NCBI RefSeq assembly: GCF_000482805.1
Contig: NZ_KI519502.1
Coordinates: 232,016-250,100, forward strand
DNA length: 18,085 nucleotides
Direction: 5' to 3'
Origin: Deinococcus murrayi DSM 11303
Lineage (GTDB): Bacteria > Deinococcota > Deinococci > Deinococcales > Deinococcaceae
Positions 1 through 10,026 of the stretch are shown in pieces (the stretch's first letter is position 1; every line of letters begins with the position of its first letter). A program made the translations under genes and the position numbers. The notes beneath the pieces are model-generated. The model saw nothing but the letters and a program-made list of their open reading frames with translations, was not told where the DNA came from and did no database searches.

Positions 1-264
<264 letters not shown>

Positions 265-279
265 AAGCGACTTCCTCTC

Positions 280-1182
280 CTACCGGCCTTCTCGCGCGTC
301 TTGTAGCAGCTCACCTGCCAAGCTGAGCGCTGCCGGACCAAGGGGGCTGACGGTGACACCCAGCAGGGTGCTCAGCTTGTCGCGGCGCGGGCCGCTGAGG
401 TAGCTCCAGCGCTCCAGGTCAGCGCGGTGCAGCCGGGCGGCCTCGTCGCGCAGCAACCGCACCGCGCCGTCGTAATACCCGGCCTGAAATGCTGTGCGGG
501 CACGCTTCTCGTGCTCGACCATGCCCAGGCCACGGGTAGCGAGCAGCACCCGGCGGGCTTCTGCCTCGCCGCCGAAGCCGTAGAGGCTATCAAGATGGTA
601 GACCGCCTTGGGAAAGTGCAGGCCCGCCGCGGCCCGCCACGCGTGGGGCAGCCGCAGTGGGAACTCTGGCCAGCCGTGGATATGGGTCAGCAGCGCCGGG
701 TACAGCAACTCGACCGCCACCGTTCGGGCCTCGGCCAGCGCGAGCAGTTGCTCCTGCACGCCGTGGCCGGGGCCAGTCAGGGTGCGGCGGGCGGTGTCCA
801 GCCGTTCGGCGGCGCGGCCCAGCAGGTCCTCGCGGTGCCCGGCGAGGCGCTCCTCATTCAGGGTCCAGAGGGTGCGCTGGATGCGGCCATAGTGCCCGGT
901 GGGGTCGTAGACCACCCGGCTGGTCGCCAGCAGCGCGACTGGGGCTTCCTCGCGGGCCAAGTCCCAGTTGCGCCACGCTTCGAGCTTCTCGTAGGGGTAG
1001 CGGTGAAGGGTCACGCCCGCCCGCGTCTCAGACTGCGCCGAGAGCAGACCACGCTCGAAGGTCACCAACACGGGCTGGCTTCCGGCCCAAGCGTCGTCGG
1101 TACCGTAGCTCCCCGCCTGGGCAACCGCCCGGACCTTGCGGTCGGCGACCAGGCGGTCTTGAACTTTCTCCAGGTCCTGCAA
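280..1182 (-). CDS. Nucleotidyltransferase-fold protein with degenerate active site
   Basis: A 300-residue protein. Residues 18-45 ([18 protein letters not shown]...VLVTFERG) have the shape of the minimal nucleotidyltransferase core, helix-GSY-loop-strand, but the usual SDxDL acidic pair after the GS motif is replaced by SQPVLV. A VVYDPTG segment near residue 90 and an all-helical C-terminal half also resemble kanamycin-nucleotidyltransferase-like proteins. I infer an inactive or strongly diverged enzyme; the substrate is unknown. The start is TTG: GGAGG lies at 1188-1192, five bases upstream, and no in-frame ATG/GTG fits better. A TATGCT at 1200-1205 could be a -10 giving a very short leader. 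It lies 57 nt downstream of the phosphoesterase on the same strand and its stop is 15 nt from the decayed CRISPR repeat, with no terminator seen, so array transcripts could run antisense into it. Confidence 0.75.
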   Translation of the reverse strand: MQDLEKVQDRLVADRKVRAVAQAGSYGTDDAWAGSQPVLVTFERGLLSAQSETRAGVTLHRYPYEKLEAWRNWDLAREEAPVALLATSRVVYDPTGHYGRIQRTLWTLNEERLAGHREDLLGRAAERLDTARRTLTGPGHGVQEQLLALAEARTVAVELLYPALLTHIHGWPEFPLRLPHAWRAAAGLHFPKAVYHLDSLYGFGGEAEARRVLLATRGLGMVEHEKRARTAFQAGYYDGAVRLLRDEAARLHRADLERWSYLSGPRRDKLSTLLGVTVSPLGPAALSLAGELLQDAREGR

Positions 1183-1187
1183 AGATG

Positions 1188-1192
1188 CCTCC
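1188..1192 (-). promoter_or_regulatory. Ribosome binding site fixing a TTG start
   Basis: GGAGG on the minus strand, five bases before TTG at 1180-1182. It is the main reason for choosing this unusual start codon. Confidence 0.7.
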
Positions 1193-1239
1193 AGGGGCCA
1201 GCATAGCGGCGAAAACGGAAGATTGGGCTGCGGGCCGCT

Positions 1240-1950
1240 CTAGGGGGCGTCCGGAACCTCCAGCAGCAGCCGGGGCCGGAATCTCAGCCCGTCGGCGGCC
1301 ACGAGGTGTGCCGGAATCCCGGCCCAGTGCCGCAGCGCCCGTTCGGGAGGCACCCCATGCAAGTGCCCATAGACGATGAGGTCGGGCCGCGCCGCCTCAA
1401 TCACCTCGGTCAGAGGATTGGGCGGGTAGGGCGGACTGGCGGGAGGATAGTGCAGCATCAAAATCAGGGTGTCGCTGGGCTGCCGCAGCCGGGCCGCTGC
1501 CGCCGTGCTCAGGCGCAGGCGCTCGGCCTCACGGCGGAGCAGGCGGTCGTCATCGGCGCTCAGCTCCTCGTAGCCCGGTGTGAGCCAGCCGCGGGTGCCG
1601 CACACGACGACCCGGCCCACCCGCAGGGCGTCGTGTTGCAGGGCCAGCATGCCCGGCGGCAGGGCCGCCCGCAGTCGCGCGATGCCCGGCCACCAGTAGT
1701 CGTGGTTGCCGCGCAGCAGCACCTTCGTGCCCGGCAGCTCGGCCACGGGCGCGAGGTCGACCAGGGCGTCATCCAGGTGCATCGCCCACGAGAGGTCGCC
1801 CGGTAGCAGCACGAGGTCCCCTTCGCGCACCACCTCTCGCCACTCCCGGAAAATCGCCTCCGGGTGCCCCGCCCAGTTCGGCCCAAACACCGTCATCGGC
1901 TTGGGCGTCACGGACGCAAGATGCAGGTCGGCGATGGCGTACACGCGCAT
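1240..1950 (-). CDS. Calcineurin-like metallophosphoesterase
   Basis: A 236-residue cytoplasmic protein with all five metallophosphoesterase blocks in order: D8-x-H10 (ADLHL), G51-D52 (GDLSW), G81-N82-H83-D84 (GNHDYW), H167 (LHYPP) and G195-H196-L197-H198. These residues bind the two metal ions and the phosphate in the family. The substrate cannot be read from sequence; members hydrolyse phosphomonoesters, phosphodiesters or nucleotides. ATG at 1948-1950 puts D8 at the expected N-terminal position. No Shine-Dalgarno sequence or promoter is obvious in the 43 nt between it and the tRNA-Pro terminator, so its expression signal is unclear. It probably forms an operon with the nucleotidyltransferase-fold gene that follows. 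Confidence 0.88.
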   Translation of the reverse strand: MRVYAIADLHLASVTPKPMTVFGPNWAGHPEAIFREWREVVREGDLVLLPGDLSWAMHLDDALVDLAPVAELPGTKVLLRGNHDYWWPGIARLRAALPPGMLALQHDALRVGRVVVCGTRGWLTPGYEELSADDDRLLRREAERLRLSTAAAARLRQPSDTLILMLHYPPASPPYPPNPLTEVIEAARPDLIVYGHLHGVPPERALRHWAGIPAHLVAADGLRFRPRLLLEVPDAP

Positions 1951-1993
1951 GAGGGCAGGCTCACAGGGGGTGGGGGAGAGGGAAGCAAGACAG

Positions 1994-2019
1994 AAAAAGC
2001 CTCCCGCGAGAGGGGAGGC
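1994..2019 (-). terminator. Rho-independent terminator after tRNA-Pro
   Basis: On the minus strand GCCTCCC (2013-2019) pairs with GGGAGGC (1999-2005) around a 7-nt loop, followed directly by five T (1994-1998). It begins about 10 nt after the tRNA 3' end. Confidence 0.85.
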
Positions 2020-2025
2020 CCTGAA

Positions 2026-2107
<82 letters not shown>

Positions 2108-2139
2108 CCAACCACGGCACCGGGTTCGATGCGCCCGGT

Positions 2140-2168
2140 AGTTTACGTGGGGGGGGGAGGGGTGTCAA
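2140..2168 (-). promoter_or_regulatory. Promoter of tRNA-Pro(CGG)
   Basis: On the minus strand a perfect -35 TTGACA (2163-2168) is followed after 17 bp by TAAACT (2140-2145). Transcription would start near 2133, leaving about 28 nt before the tRNA 5' end at 2105. The spacer is almost entirely C, including a run of nine (2149-2157). Confidence 0.85.
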
Positions 2169-2192
2169 GCGCCGCTGCTGGCGGCCAGCTCC

Positions 2193-2705
2193 CTATTCCG
2201 CGTGTTCCGCGTCCTCTGGCGGCTCGGTTTGGGAGACCTCGCGGATGGCGGCCCAGATGGCGGCCCCCCCGAAGCCCCGGCGGGCCAGGAAAGCGTAGGC
2301 GCTGGCACGGGGGTCGCGTTTGCGGGCGAGGCTCGGCCAGCGCTTCTCCAGCAGCTCGCGGGCTTCGGCGGCTTCCCGGTCGGGGTCGCGGGCGGCGAGT
2401 GTTTCTTCTATCAAGGCCTCGGAGATGCCCCGGCGCTTGAGGGTCTGCCGAACCCGGAAGCCGCCCACTCCCCGGCGGGCATTCTCGGCGCGGGCGACTC
2501 CGGCATCGTTTTGGTAGCCCAGCTCCTGCACGCGGGCCAGAACCTCGGCGGCGAGCGCGGGGTCGTCGGTGCGGCGGGCGAGGCGGGTCCGCAACTCGGC
2601 CTCGGTCAAGGCACGGCCCGCGAGCGCCCGAAAGGCATAGGCCAGGAGGTCGTCTCTGGCCTTTTGCCGTTCGGCGTCCGGGAAGAGTGCTGCCTGGTCC
2701 GTCAC
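2193..2705 (-). CDS. recX: Regulatory protein RecX
   Basis: A 170-residue helical protein with the tandem three-helix layout of Rec[22 protein letters not shown], then a module around [21 protein letters not shown] with [17 protein letters not shown], and a C-terminal module ending in [19 protein letters not shown]. RecX binds RecA filaments in the cytoplasm and limits their extension, modulating recombination and repair. Length fits the family. The start is GTG at 2703-2705; no good Shine-Dalgarno sequence precedes it. A CATACT seven bases upstream could be an imperfect -10 for a leaderless message. No terminator was seen between its stop and the tRNA-Pro promoter. Confidence 0.9.
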   Translation of the reverse strand: MTDQAALFPDAERQKARDDLLAYAFRALAGRALTEAELRTRLARRTDDPALAAEVLARVQELGYQNDAGVARAENARRGVGGFRVRQTLKRRGISEALIEETLAARDPDREAAEARELLEKRWPSLARKRDPRASAYAFLARRGFGGAAIWAAIREVSQTEPPEDAEHAE

Positions 2706-2722
2706 GCCCGTCAGTATGCCGC

Positions 2723-2752
2723 TTGCGCCGGGGGGCCGGGGGGCGCTAAGCT
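2723..2752 (+). promoter_or_regulatory. Possible rpsT promoter
   Basis: TTGCGC (2723-2728) and TAAGCT (2747-2752) are 18 bp apart. This is the only acceptable -35/-10 pair I found upstream of rpsT, and would give a 5' leader of about 140 nt. The -35 match is weak. Confidence 0.35.
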
Positions 2753-2838
2753 CCCCAGGTTGCCCCCATCCTCAGGGTGGGGCGGCCCCGGCCCCGCCGA
2801 AGACAGCGAGCTGGGAGCGCCGCGGCCCGGCGCATCGT

Positions 2839-2873
2839 GTTCCCCGCGTGAGACACACGGGCGGGAACCGCCC
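2839..2873 (+). promoter_or_regulatory. Hairpins in the rpsT leader
   Basis: GTTCCC (2839-2844) pairs with GGGAAC (2863-2868) and, after a small internal loop, CGTG (2847-2850) pairs with CACG (2856-2859). A competing hairpin pairs GGGCGG (2859-2864) with CCGCCC (2868-2873). Both lie just upstream of the ribosome binding site at 2890-2895, so the two folds are mutually exclusive. A role in control of S20 is inference only. Confidence 0.35.
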
Positions 2874-2902
2874 CGCCAGAGCGCGGGAGAAGGAGAATCC
2901 TC

Positions 2903-3178
2903 ATGGCCCTACGTCACAAGTCCGCCCAAAAGCGTCACCGTCAGAGCCTCAAGCGCCGCCTGATTAACCGCAGCCGCAAGAGCACCATCAAGACCTTTAC
3001 CAAAAAGGCCATCGCCGCTGCCGCCGCTGGTGAGGACGTGGCCGCCGCCCAGAGCAAGGCCGAAAGCCTGATTGACAAGGCCGCCAAGGGCAGCACCCTG
3101 CACAAGAACGCCGCGGCCCGCAAGAAGAGCCGCCTGGCCAAGGCCATCAACCGGGCCAAGGCCGCGCAGCAGGCTTAA
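2903..3178 (+). CDS. rpsT: 30S ribosomal protein S20
   Basis: A 91-residue, very basic protein that starts [19 protein letters not shown] and contains the S20 helix with [15 protein letters not shown] and the C-terminal [21 protein letters not shown]20 binds 16S rRNA early in assembly of the small subunit. Length is close to the usual 86-90 residues. ATG is preceded by AAGGAG at 2890-2895 with 7-nt spacing, a stronger ribosome binding site than most genes here have, as expected for a highly expressed gene with a leader. It stands alone, with a terminator 18 nt after its stop. Confidence 0.97.
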   Translation: MALRHKSAQKRHRQSLKRRLINRSRKSTIKTFTKKAIAAAAAGEDVAAAQSKAESLIDKAAKGSTLHKNAAARKKSRLAKAINRAKAAQQA

Positions 3179-3195
3179 GCGTTTCTCCCCTAAAC

Positions 3196-3223
3196 ACCGC
3201 CTCCCGCGTGGGGGCGGTTTTTT
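3196..3223 (+). terminator. Rho-independent terminator of rpsT
   Basis: ACCGCC (3196-3201) pairs with GGCGGT (3213-3218); the stem extends inward with TCC against GGG (one T-G pair). It is followed by a run of six T (3218-3223). Confidence 0.88.
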
Positions 3224-3261
3224 CTGTTTGGTCTCGCTCGGCTTGGCTTGACTGTGCGGCC

Positions 3262-3639
3262 CTACCGCCGCGTCTCGGAGAGGTCGAGCAGTCCGCTGTA
3301 GGCTTCAAAGTCCACCACGAGTTGATACTGGCCCGGTTGCCCGCCGCCCACGAGGTGCAGGGTCCACTCGTGCCGGTCGCCGACCTTCTGGCAGGTGCGG
3401 CCCGCGAGCTGGCGGCCATCAGGGCCGAGGAGCCGCAGCACTGCCCGCCCGCTCTGCACCTCGCAGCGGCCCCGGTAGCCGACGCGCTGGCCCTCCTCGT
3501 AAACCTGAAGCACGTAGCGGTTCTGGCCCTGGGCATTGAGCAGCCAGGTGGGCGTGAGGGTCACGTAGCCAAAGCGCAAGCCCAGGGTCACGTACAGCAG
3601 CGCCAGGGCGGCGGCCAGGGCGGTCAGCAGGAGGCGCAC
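3262..3639 (-). CDS. Small membrane-anchored or secreted protein, unknown function
   Basis: A 125-residue protein that I do not recognise. Residues 2-20 form a hydrophobic segment after one Arg (MRLLLTALAAALALLYV), a signal peptide or N-terminal anchor; there is no lipobox. The rest looks like a small beta-rich domain with two cysteines (C59 and C83) that could form a disulfide outside the membrane, and alternating polar/hydrophobic strands (AVLRLLGPDG, QYQLVVDFEAY). The start is GTG at 3637-3639, chosen because TACACT ends 6 nt upstream, the leaderless layout; there is no Shine-Dalgarno sequence. It is the 3' neighbour of the MocR gene on the same strand, 19 nt after its stop, but probably has its own promoter. 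Confidence 0.65.
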   Translation of the reverse strand: MRLLLTALAAALALLYVTLGLRFGYVTLTPTWLLNAQGQNRYVLQVYEEGQRVGYRGRCEVQSGRAVLRLLGPDGRQLAGRTCQKVGDRHEWTLHLVGGGQPGQYQLVVDFEAYSGLLDLSETRR

Positions 3640-3645
3640 CTGGCC

Positions 3646-3675
3646 AGTGTAAGGCAGCTTACGAGGGAATGTCGG
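3646..3675 (-). promoter_or_regulatory. Putative leaderless promoter of the small exported protein
   Basis: Minus strand: CCGACA (3670-3675), 18-bp spacer, TACACT (3646-3651), then 6 nt to GTG. The -35 partly overlaps the end of the MocR gene. Confidence 0.5.
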
Positions 3676-5119
3676 TTGGGTTTCTCGCGTTTGGGGCCAG
3701 CGCCCGCGCCAGTCGCGTTACGCCCGCCCGCAGCCGCTCCGGCGAAAGGTGGGCGAAGGCGAGCAGGACGGCGGGGGGGCGCGGCAGTTGCGCGAGCGGC
3801 CCGGCGGGGGTCAGCGCGACGCCCGCGGCGGCAGCCCGCCCCACGGCCTCAGGCTCGCTCAGGCCGGGGGGAAGGGTGAGGTGCACGTGCAGCCCGGCCC
3901 GCGCCGGGGTGACCCTCCAACCGGGTAAGCCTGCTGCCAGGGCCGCGAGCAGCACCTCGTGGCGGTGGCGAATCGCTTGCCTGGCCCCCCGCAGGTGCCG
4001 GGCATAGGCCCCCGAAGCCAGCACGTCGGCCAGGGCGCGAGCGTCCAGCGTGGCGGGGGCGCGGTCGGTGAGGGGCCGGGTCCCCGCCAGCACGCGGATG
4101 ACCTCGCGCGGGGCGACGAGGTACCCGCTGCGGGTGACGGGCGCGAGGCTCTTGGAAAAGCTGCCCAACAGCAGCACCCGCTCTGGCGCGAGGCCCTGCA
4201 TCGCCGCCGGGGGCCGCCCGCCGTGGTGCAGGTCGGCGGCATAGTCGTCCTCCAGCACAAAGGCCCCGCAGCGGGCCGCCCAGGCCACCACCTCTGCCTG
4301 CCGCGCGGCGGGCAGCAGCGCCGTGGTGGGATACTGCGCCCCCGGCGTGAGGTAGAGCAGGGTGGCCTGCGTGGGCAGCAAGGCGGGATTCAGGCCCTGT
4401 TCGTCCACCGGCACCGGGACGAGGGCCGCTCCCGTCGCCCCCAGCGCGGCGCGGGCACCGGGATAGGTGGGGTCTTCGAGGGCCGCCACCCGCCCTTCTT
4501 CCAGAAAGACGCGGGCGAGGGCGTCTAGAGAAGCCTGGGTGCCCCCCGTCAGCATCACCATGTCGGGGGTCACGCGGGCACCCCGCTCGGCATTGAGGTA
4601 GGCCGCGAGCGCCCGGCGCGTCTCCAGCGGGCCGAGTTCGGCGTCGGGGTCGGGGGGGCGGGGGGCGTGCTCGGCGGCGCGGGCCTGCCGGGCGAGGGCC
4701 TGCGCCCACGCCCCCGCCGGGTACAGCTCCGGCACGGGCTGGCCGACCCGGAAGTCGACGGCGTAGTCGCCGCCCACGTCGGGCACGGCCCCCGCCAGGG
4801 CGCGGGTGGCCCAAGCGCTCAGGGGCAGGGGCGCGGGCGGCGCGTCCGCCGGGGGCGGCGCGGGCACGGCCACGCGGGTGCCGCTGCGGGGGCGGGTCTG
4901 GAGGTAGCCTTCGGCCTCCAGTTGCGCCAGCGCGTCCACCAAAGTGTTGCGCGATACCCCCAGCCGCGCAGCGAGCGCCCGGTGCCCCGGCAGCCGGGTC
5001 CCCTGCGGCAGGGTGCCCGCCACGATGACCCCCCGCAGGGTGCGGGCCACCCGTGCGTGCAGCGCCTCGCCGGGCAGGGGCGGGGACAACTCGGCGGGCA
5101 GCCCGGCTTCCCCCCTCAT
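3659..5119 (-). CDS. MocR-type regulator (GntR HTH fused to aminotransferase domain)
   Basis: A 486-residue protein. Residues about 15-85 are a GntR winged helix ([39 protein letters not shown]), followed by a Pro/Ala linker (about 86-100) and a fold-type I aminotransferase domain. In that domain [12 protein letters not shown] (190-201) and LEDPTYPG (214-221) are typical, D291-D292-Y is the cofactor-binding motif, and K323 in GSFSKSLAP is the lysine expected to hold pyridoxal phosphate. MocR proteins such as GabR and PdxR sense PLP or PLP-bound ligands and usually act near their own gene; the ligand here is unknown. The start is ATG at 5117-5119, overlapping the TGA of the preceding gene (ATGA), so translation is probably coupled. 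A longer in-frame extension upstream only reads through the preceding gene in the wrong frame. Confidence 0.9.
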   Translation of the reverse strand: MRGEAGLPAELSPPLPGEALHARVARTLRGVIVAGTLPQGTRLPGHRALAARLGVSRNTLVDALAQLEAEGYLQTRPRSGTRVAVPAPPPADAPPAPLPLSAWATRALAGAVPDVGGDYAVDFRVGQPVPELYPAGAWAQALARQARAAEHAPRPPDPDAELGPLETRRALAAYLNAERGARVTPDMVMLTGGTQASLDALARVFLEEGRVAALEDPTYPGARAALGATGAALVPVPVDEQGLNPALLPTQATLLYLTPGAQYPTTALLPAARQAEVVAWAARCGAFVLEDDYAADLHHGGRPPAAMQGLAPERVLLLGSFSKSLAPVTRSGYLVAPREVIRVLAGTRPLTDRAPATLDARALADVLASGAYARHLRGARQAIRHRHEVLLAALAAGLPGWRVTPARAGLHVHLTLPPGLSEPEAVGRAAAAGVALTPAGPLAQLPRPPAVLLAFAHLSPERLRAGVTRLARALAPNARNPTDIPS

Positions 5120-5430
5120 GGCTGGGCGAACTCCCGTTCCAGCCACGCCGGGTCGCCCCCCTCGGCGGCGAGGGCCTGCCCCGCCAGCGTCAAGAAACGG
5201 TTCGCGGCGGCTTCGGCGTCCTCGCGTGTGACCCCGTGCGCGGCGGGGTCCGCCCGCACCTCGCGCAGCAGGGCAAAGACGGGGGCGTCGGGGTGCACCT
5301 TGCCTGCGACGGTCACGTCGGTGCGCCACCCCAGCAGGTAATCCAGCGCGTAGGGGCCGGGTTCCAGCACGCAGCCGCCGGGGTAGGGGATGCGGCCAGG
5401 GGCTGCGAAAGTGATGGTGGGGGAGGTCAT
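5116..5430 (-). CDS. Hypothetical protein coupled to MocR regulator
   Basis: A 104-residue soluble protein that I do not recognise. The N-terminal half has beta/turn character ([22 protein letters not shown]), then an [12 protein letters not shown] stretch, and the C-terminal half is helical and acidic ([19 protein letters not shown]). No signal peptide, membrane segment or catalytic motif is visible. Evidence that it is real: the ATGA overlap with the next gene, typical high-GC third positions, and a short divergent spacer (54-66 nt, depending on the start used) to the RelA/SpoT gene. ATG at 5428-5430 has only a distant GGGGAG. It may act in the same process as the MocR regulator. Confidence 0.6.
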   Translation of the reverse strand: MTSPTITFAAPGRIPYPGGCVLEPGPYALDYLLGWRTDVTVAGKVHPDAPVFALLREVRADPAAHGVTREDAEAAANRFLTLAGQALAAEGGDPAWLEREFAQP

Positions 5431-5480
5431 GGCTGCATGATGCTCCCCTCAGGTCAGCCCCCGCCGTGACGCCCGCCGCC

Positions 5481-5486
5481 TATCAT
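5481..5486 (+). promoter_or_regulatory. Possible -10 of the RelA/SpoT-domain gene
   Basis: TATCAT lies 10 nt before ATG at 5497. Transcription would start at about 5493, so the ATG at 5485 could not be used but the one at 5497 would be nearly leaderless. No clear -35. Confidence 0.4.
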
Positions 5487-5496
5487 GGCCCTCATC

Positions 5497-6570
<1,074 letters not shown>

Positions 6571-6581
6571 GTGGCTGTGCG

Positions 6582-8252
<1,671 letters not shown>

Positions 8253-8258
8253 GGCGGG

Positions 8259-8264
8259 AGCATA
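8259..8264 (-). promoter_or_regulatory. Leaderless -10 element of pgi
   Basis: TATGCT on the minus strand ends 6 nt before the pgi ATG; no Shine-Dalgarno sequence is present. No good -35 was found at 16-18 bp. Confidence 0.5.
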
Positions 8265-8612
8265 CCAGCGGCCCCCTCTGGAAGTGACCACGAAGTCAGG
8301 CGGGTTCCAAATGATTGAGGGCATTGGACAGAAGAGCGCCTGATGGTCTGACCCCCTTCCCCTCGTGGAACTCGCAGAGCTGTTAACAGAGAGGACCTGG
8401 CGAGAGCTTGGGGGGCCTGGTCAAGTTCCGCGGGGGAGGGGACGTCCAGACCAGCTCGCTCGGACGGAGGGTGTGTGACCTGGCAAGTGACAAGCGCTCT
8501 TCCGCGTCGCCACGCGGGGGCGGCTGGAAATCCGCCCGGCTCCCGCGCTTGAATGGCGGGCGATTCTTCTCCCAGCGTTCTCCCGTCCTTCTGCGAAAGG
8601 AAGTGTCCGCGC
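8265..8612. other. Gene-free region between pgi and the thiolase
   Basis: About 350 bp with no convincing gene; short open frames here are antisense or out-of-frame extensions of neighbours. It should hold the promoter of the thiolase operon, but no good -35/-10 pair is visible. The only striking element is the AT-containing palindrome CTGTTAACAG at 8380-8389. A smaller palindrome GGACGTCC lies near 8440. Confidence 0.6.
8380..8389. repeat. Palindrome CTGTTAACAG
   Basis: A perfect 10-bp palindrome in a GC-rich gene-free stretch, about 220 nt upstream of the thiolase start and 130 nt upstream of pgi. A regulator site is possible but unproven. Confidence 0.4.
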
Positions 8613-9899
8613 ATGTCTCCAGCCTCCCCAGCCCAGCCCCTCCAAGACCGCGACGTGGTCATCGTCTCTGCCGTTCGTACGCCCATCGGGGCGATTCGCG
8701 GTTCGCTCTCCAGCGTGCGCCCCGACGACCTCGCTGCACATGTGATTCGGGAGGCGGTGGCGCGAGCGGGTGTCTCCCCCGACCACATCGAGGAGGTCAT
8801 CCTGGGCTGCGCGAACCAGGCGGGCGAGGACAACCGCAACGTGGCGCGGATGGCCGCCCTCCTCGCCGGGCTGCCGGACACGGTGGCGGGCCTGACCGTC
8901 AACCGCCTGTGCGCGTCGGGCCTTTCGGCGGTGAACACGGCGGCCCGCGCCATTCGCAACGGCGACGGCGACGTGTATGTCGCGGGCGGCGTGGAGAGCA
9001 TGACCCGTGCGCCCCTGGTGATGGGCAAGGGCAGCCAACCCTTCGCCAATGGCAACGTGACCGCCTATGACACGACCCTGGGTTGGCGCTTTCCCAACCC
9101 CGCGATGGAGGCTCTCTTTCCGCTGGAGGCGATGGGCGAAACCGCCGAGAACATCGTCGAGCGCAGCCGCGCCGGGGGCATTGCGGGCGGCGAAATCACC
9201 CGCGAGGCGCAGGACGCCTTTGCCCTGGAGTCGCAGCGCCGGGCGGTCGCGGCCCTGAACGCGGGCACCTTCCGGGAGGAAATCGTGCCCGTCGAGGTGA
9301 AGGGGCGAAAAGGGGTGACGGTCTTTGACACCGATGAGCACCCCCGATATAAGCGCGACGGCGACACCTTCACCCTCGCCACCGACGCGGAAACGCTGGC
9401 GGGGCTGAAGCCCGCTTTCCGCAAGGGCGGCAGCGTGACCGCCGGGAACGCGTCGGGCCTCAACGACGGGGCGGCGGCCCTTGTCCTGACCAGTGCGGCG
9501 AAGGCCCGTGAGCTGGGCCTCCAGCCCCTCGCCCGCTGGGTCGGCGCGGCGTCGGCGGGCGTGGACCCCCGCGTGATGGGCCTCGGCCCGGTGCCCGCCA
9601 CCCGCAAGCTGCTGGAGCGGCTGGACATGAACTTGGCCGCCGTGGACCTCGTGGAACTCAACGAGGCGTTCGCGGCTCAGGCCCTCGCCTGCATCCGCGA
9701 GCTGAACCTCGACCCGGCCCGCGTGAACGTGAACGGCGGGGCCATCGCCCTGGGGCACCCCCTGGGCATGAGCGGGGCGCGGCTGGTGACCACCCTCACG
9801 CACGAGCTGCGGCGGCGGGGCGGGCGCTCTGGCCTGGCGACCCTCTGCGTGGGCGTGGGCCAGGGCGAGGCGGCGCTGATTGAGCGGGTGGAGGCGTGA
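8613..9899 (+). CDS. Acyl-CoA thiolase, probably 3-oxoadipyl-CoA/acetyl-CoA acetyltransferase
   Basis: A 428-residue cytoplasmic thiolase of the degradative type. The catalytic set is complete: C100 in NRLCASG (acyl acceptor), H382 in [11 protein letters not shown]412 in [10 protein letters not shown], plus LNEAFAAQA (349-357). It cleaves a 3-ketoacyl-CoA with Co[21 protein letters not shown] (65-84) and [11 protein letters not shown] (153-163) are typical of PcaF, the 3-oxoadipyl-CoA thiolase of the beta-ketoadipate pathway, but the neighbouring SCOT-like transferase also allows acetoacetyl-CoA as substrate. ATG at 8613 is preferred: AAAGGA sits 11 nt upstream (8596-8601) and the in-frame residues before it do not look like protein. 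First gene of a likely two-gene operon with the CoA-transferase, 127 nt apart. Confidence 0.9.
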   Translation: MSPASPAQPLQDRDVVIVSAVRTPIGAIRGSLSSVRPDDLAAHVIREAVARAGVSPDHIEEVILGCANQAGEDNRNVARMAALLAGLPDTVAGLTVNRLCASGLSAVNTAARAIRNGDGDVYVAGGVESMTRAPLVMGKGSQPFANGNVTAYDTTLGWRFPNPAMEALFPLEAMGETAENIVERSRAGGIAGGEITREAQDAFALESQRRAVAALNAGTFREEIVPVEVKGRKGVTVFDTDEHPRYKRDGDTFTLATDAETLAGLKPAFRKGGSVTAGNASGLNDGAAALVLTSAAKARELGLQPLARWVGAASAGVDPRVMGLGPVPATRKLLERLDMNLAAVDLVELNEAFAAQALACIRELNLDPARVNVNGGAIALGHPLGMSGARLVTTLTHELRRRGGRSGLATLCVGVGQGEAALIERVEA

Positions 9900-10017
9900 T
9901 TCCGGTGCAGGACTTCCCCCGGAAGGCCGGAACCCGACCGCAGGGAGCAGGAATGGAAAGGTCACCGGGAAGGGAGGGGGCGGGGCGCTCCCCTCTCGTC
10001 CTGACCCCGGACTGGAC

Positions 10018-10022
10018 GGTGA
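10018..10022 (+). promoter_or_regulatory. Ribosome binding site for a GTG start
   Basis: GGTGA four bases before GTG at 10027; matches the distal part of the Shine-Dalgarno consensus and supports this start. Confidence 0.5.
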
Positions 10023-10026
10023 CCGC

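Noticed and set aside
5120..5329. N-terminal extension of the MocR gene
   Set aside because: It overlaps the 104-residue gene in another frame and reads as Arg/Gly-rich low-complexity sequence; the ATGA-coupled start is better.
8253..8324. N-terminal extension of pgi
   Set aside because: It passes through the TATGCT promoter element and does not look like the family's N-terminus.
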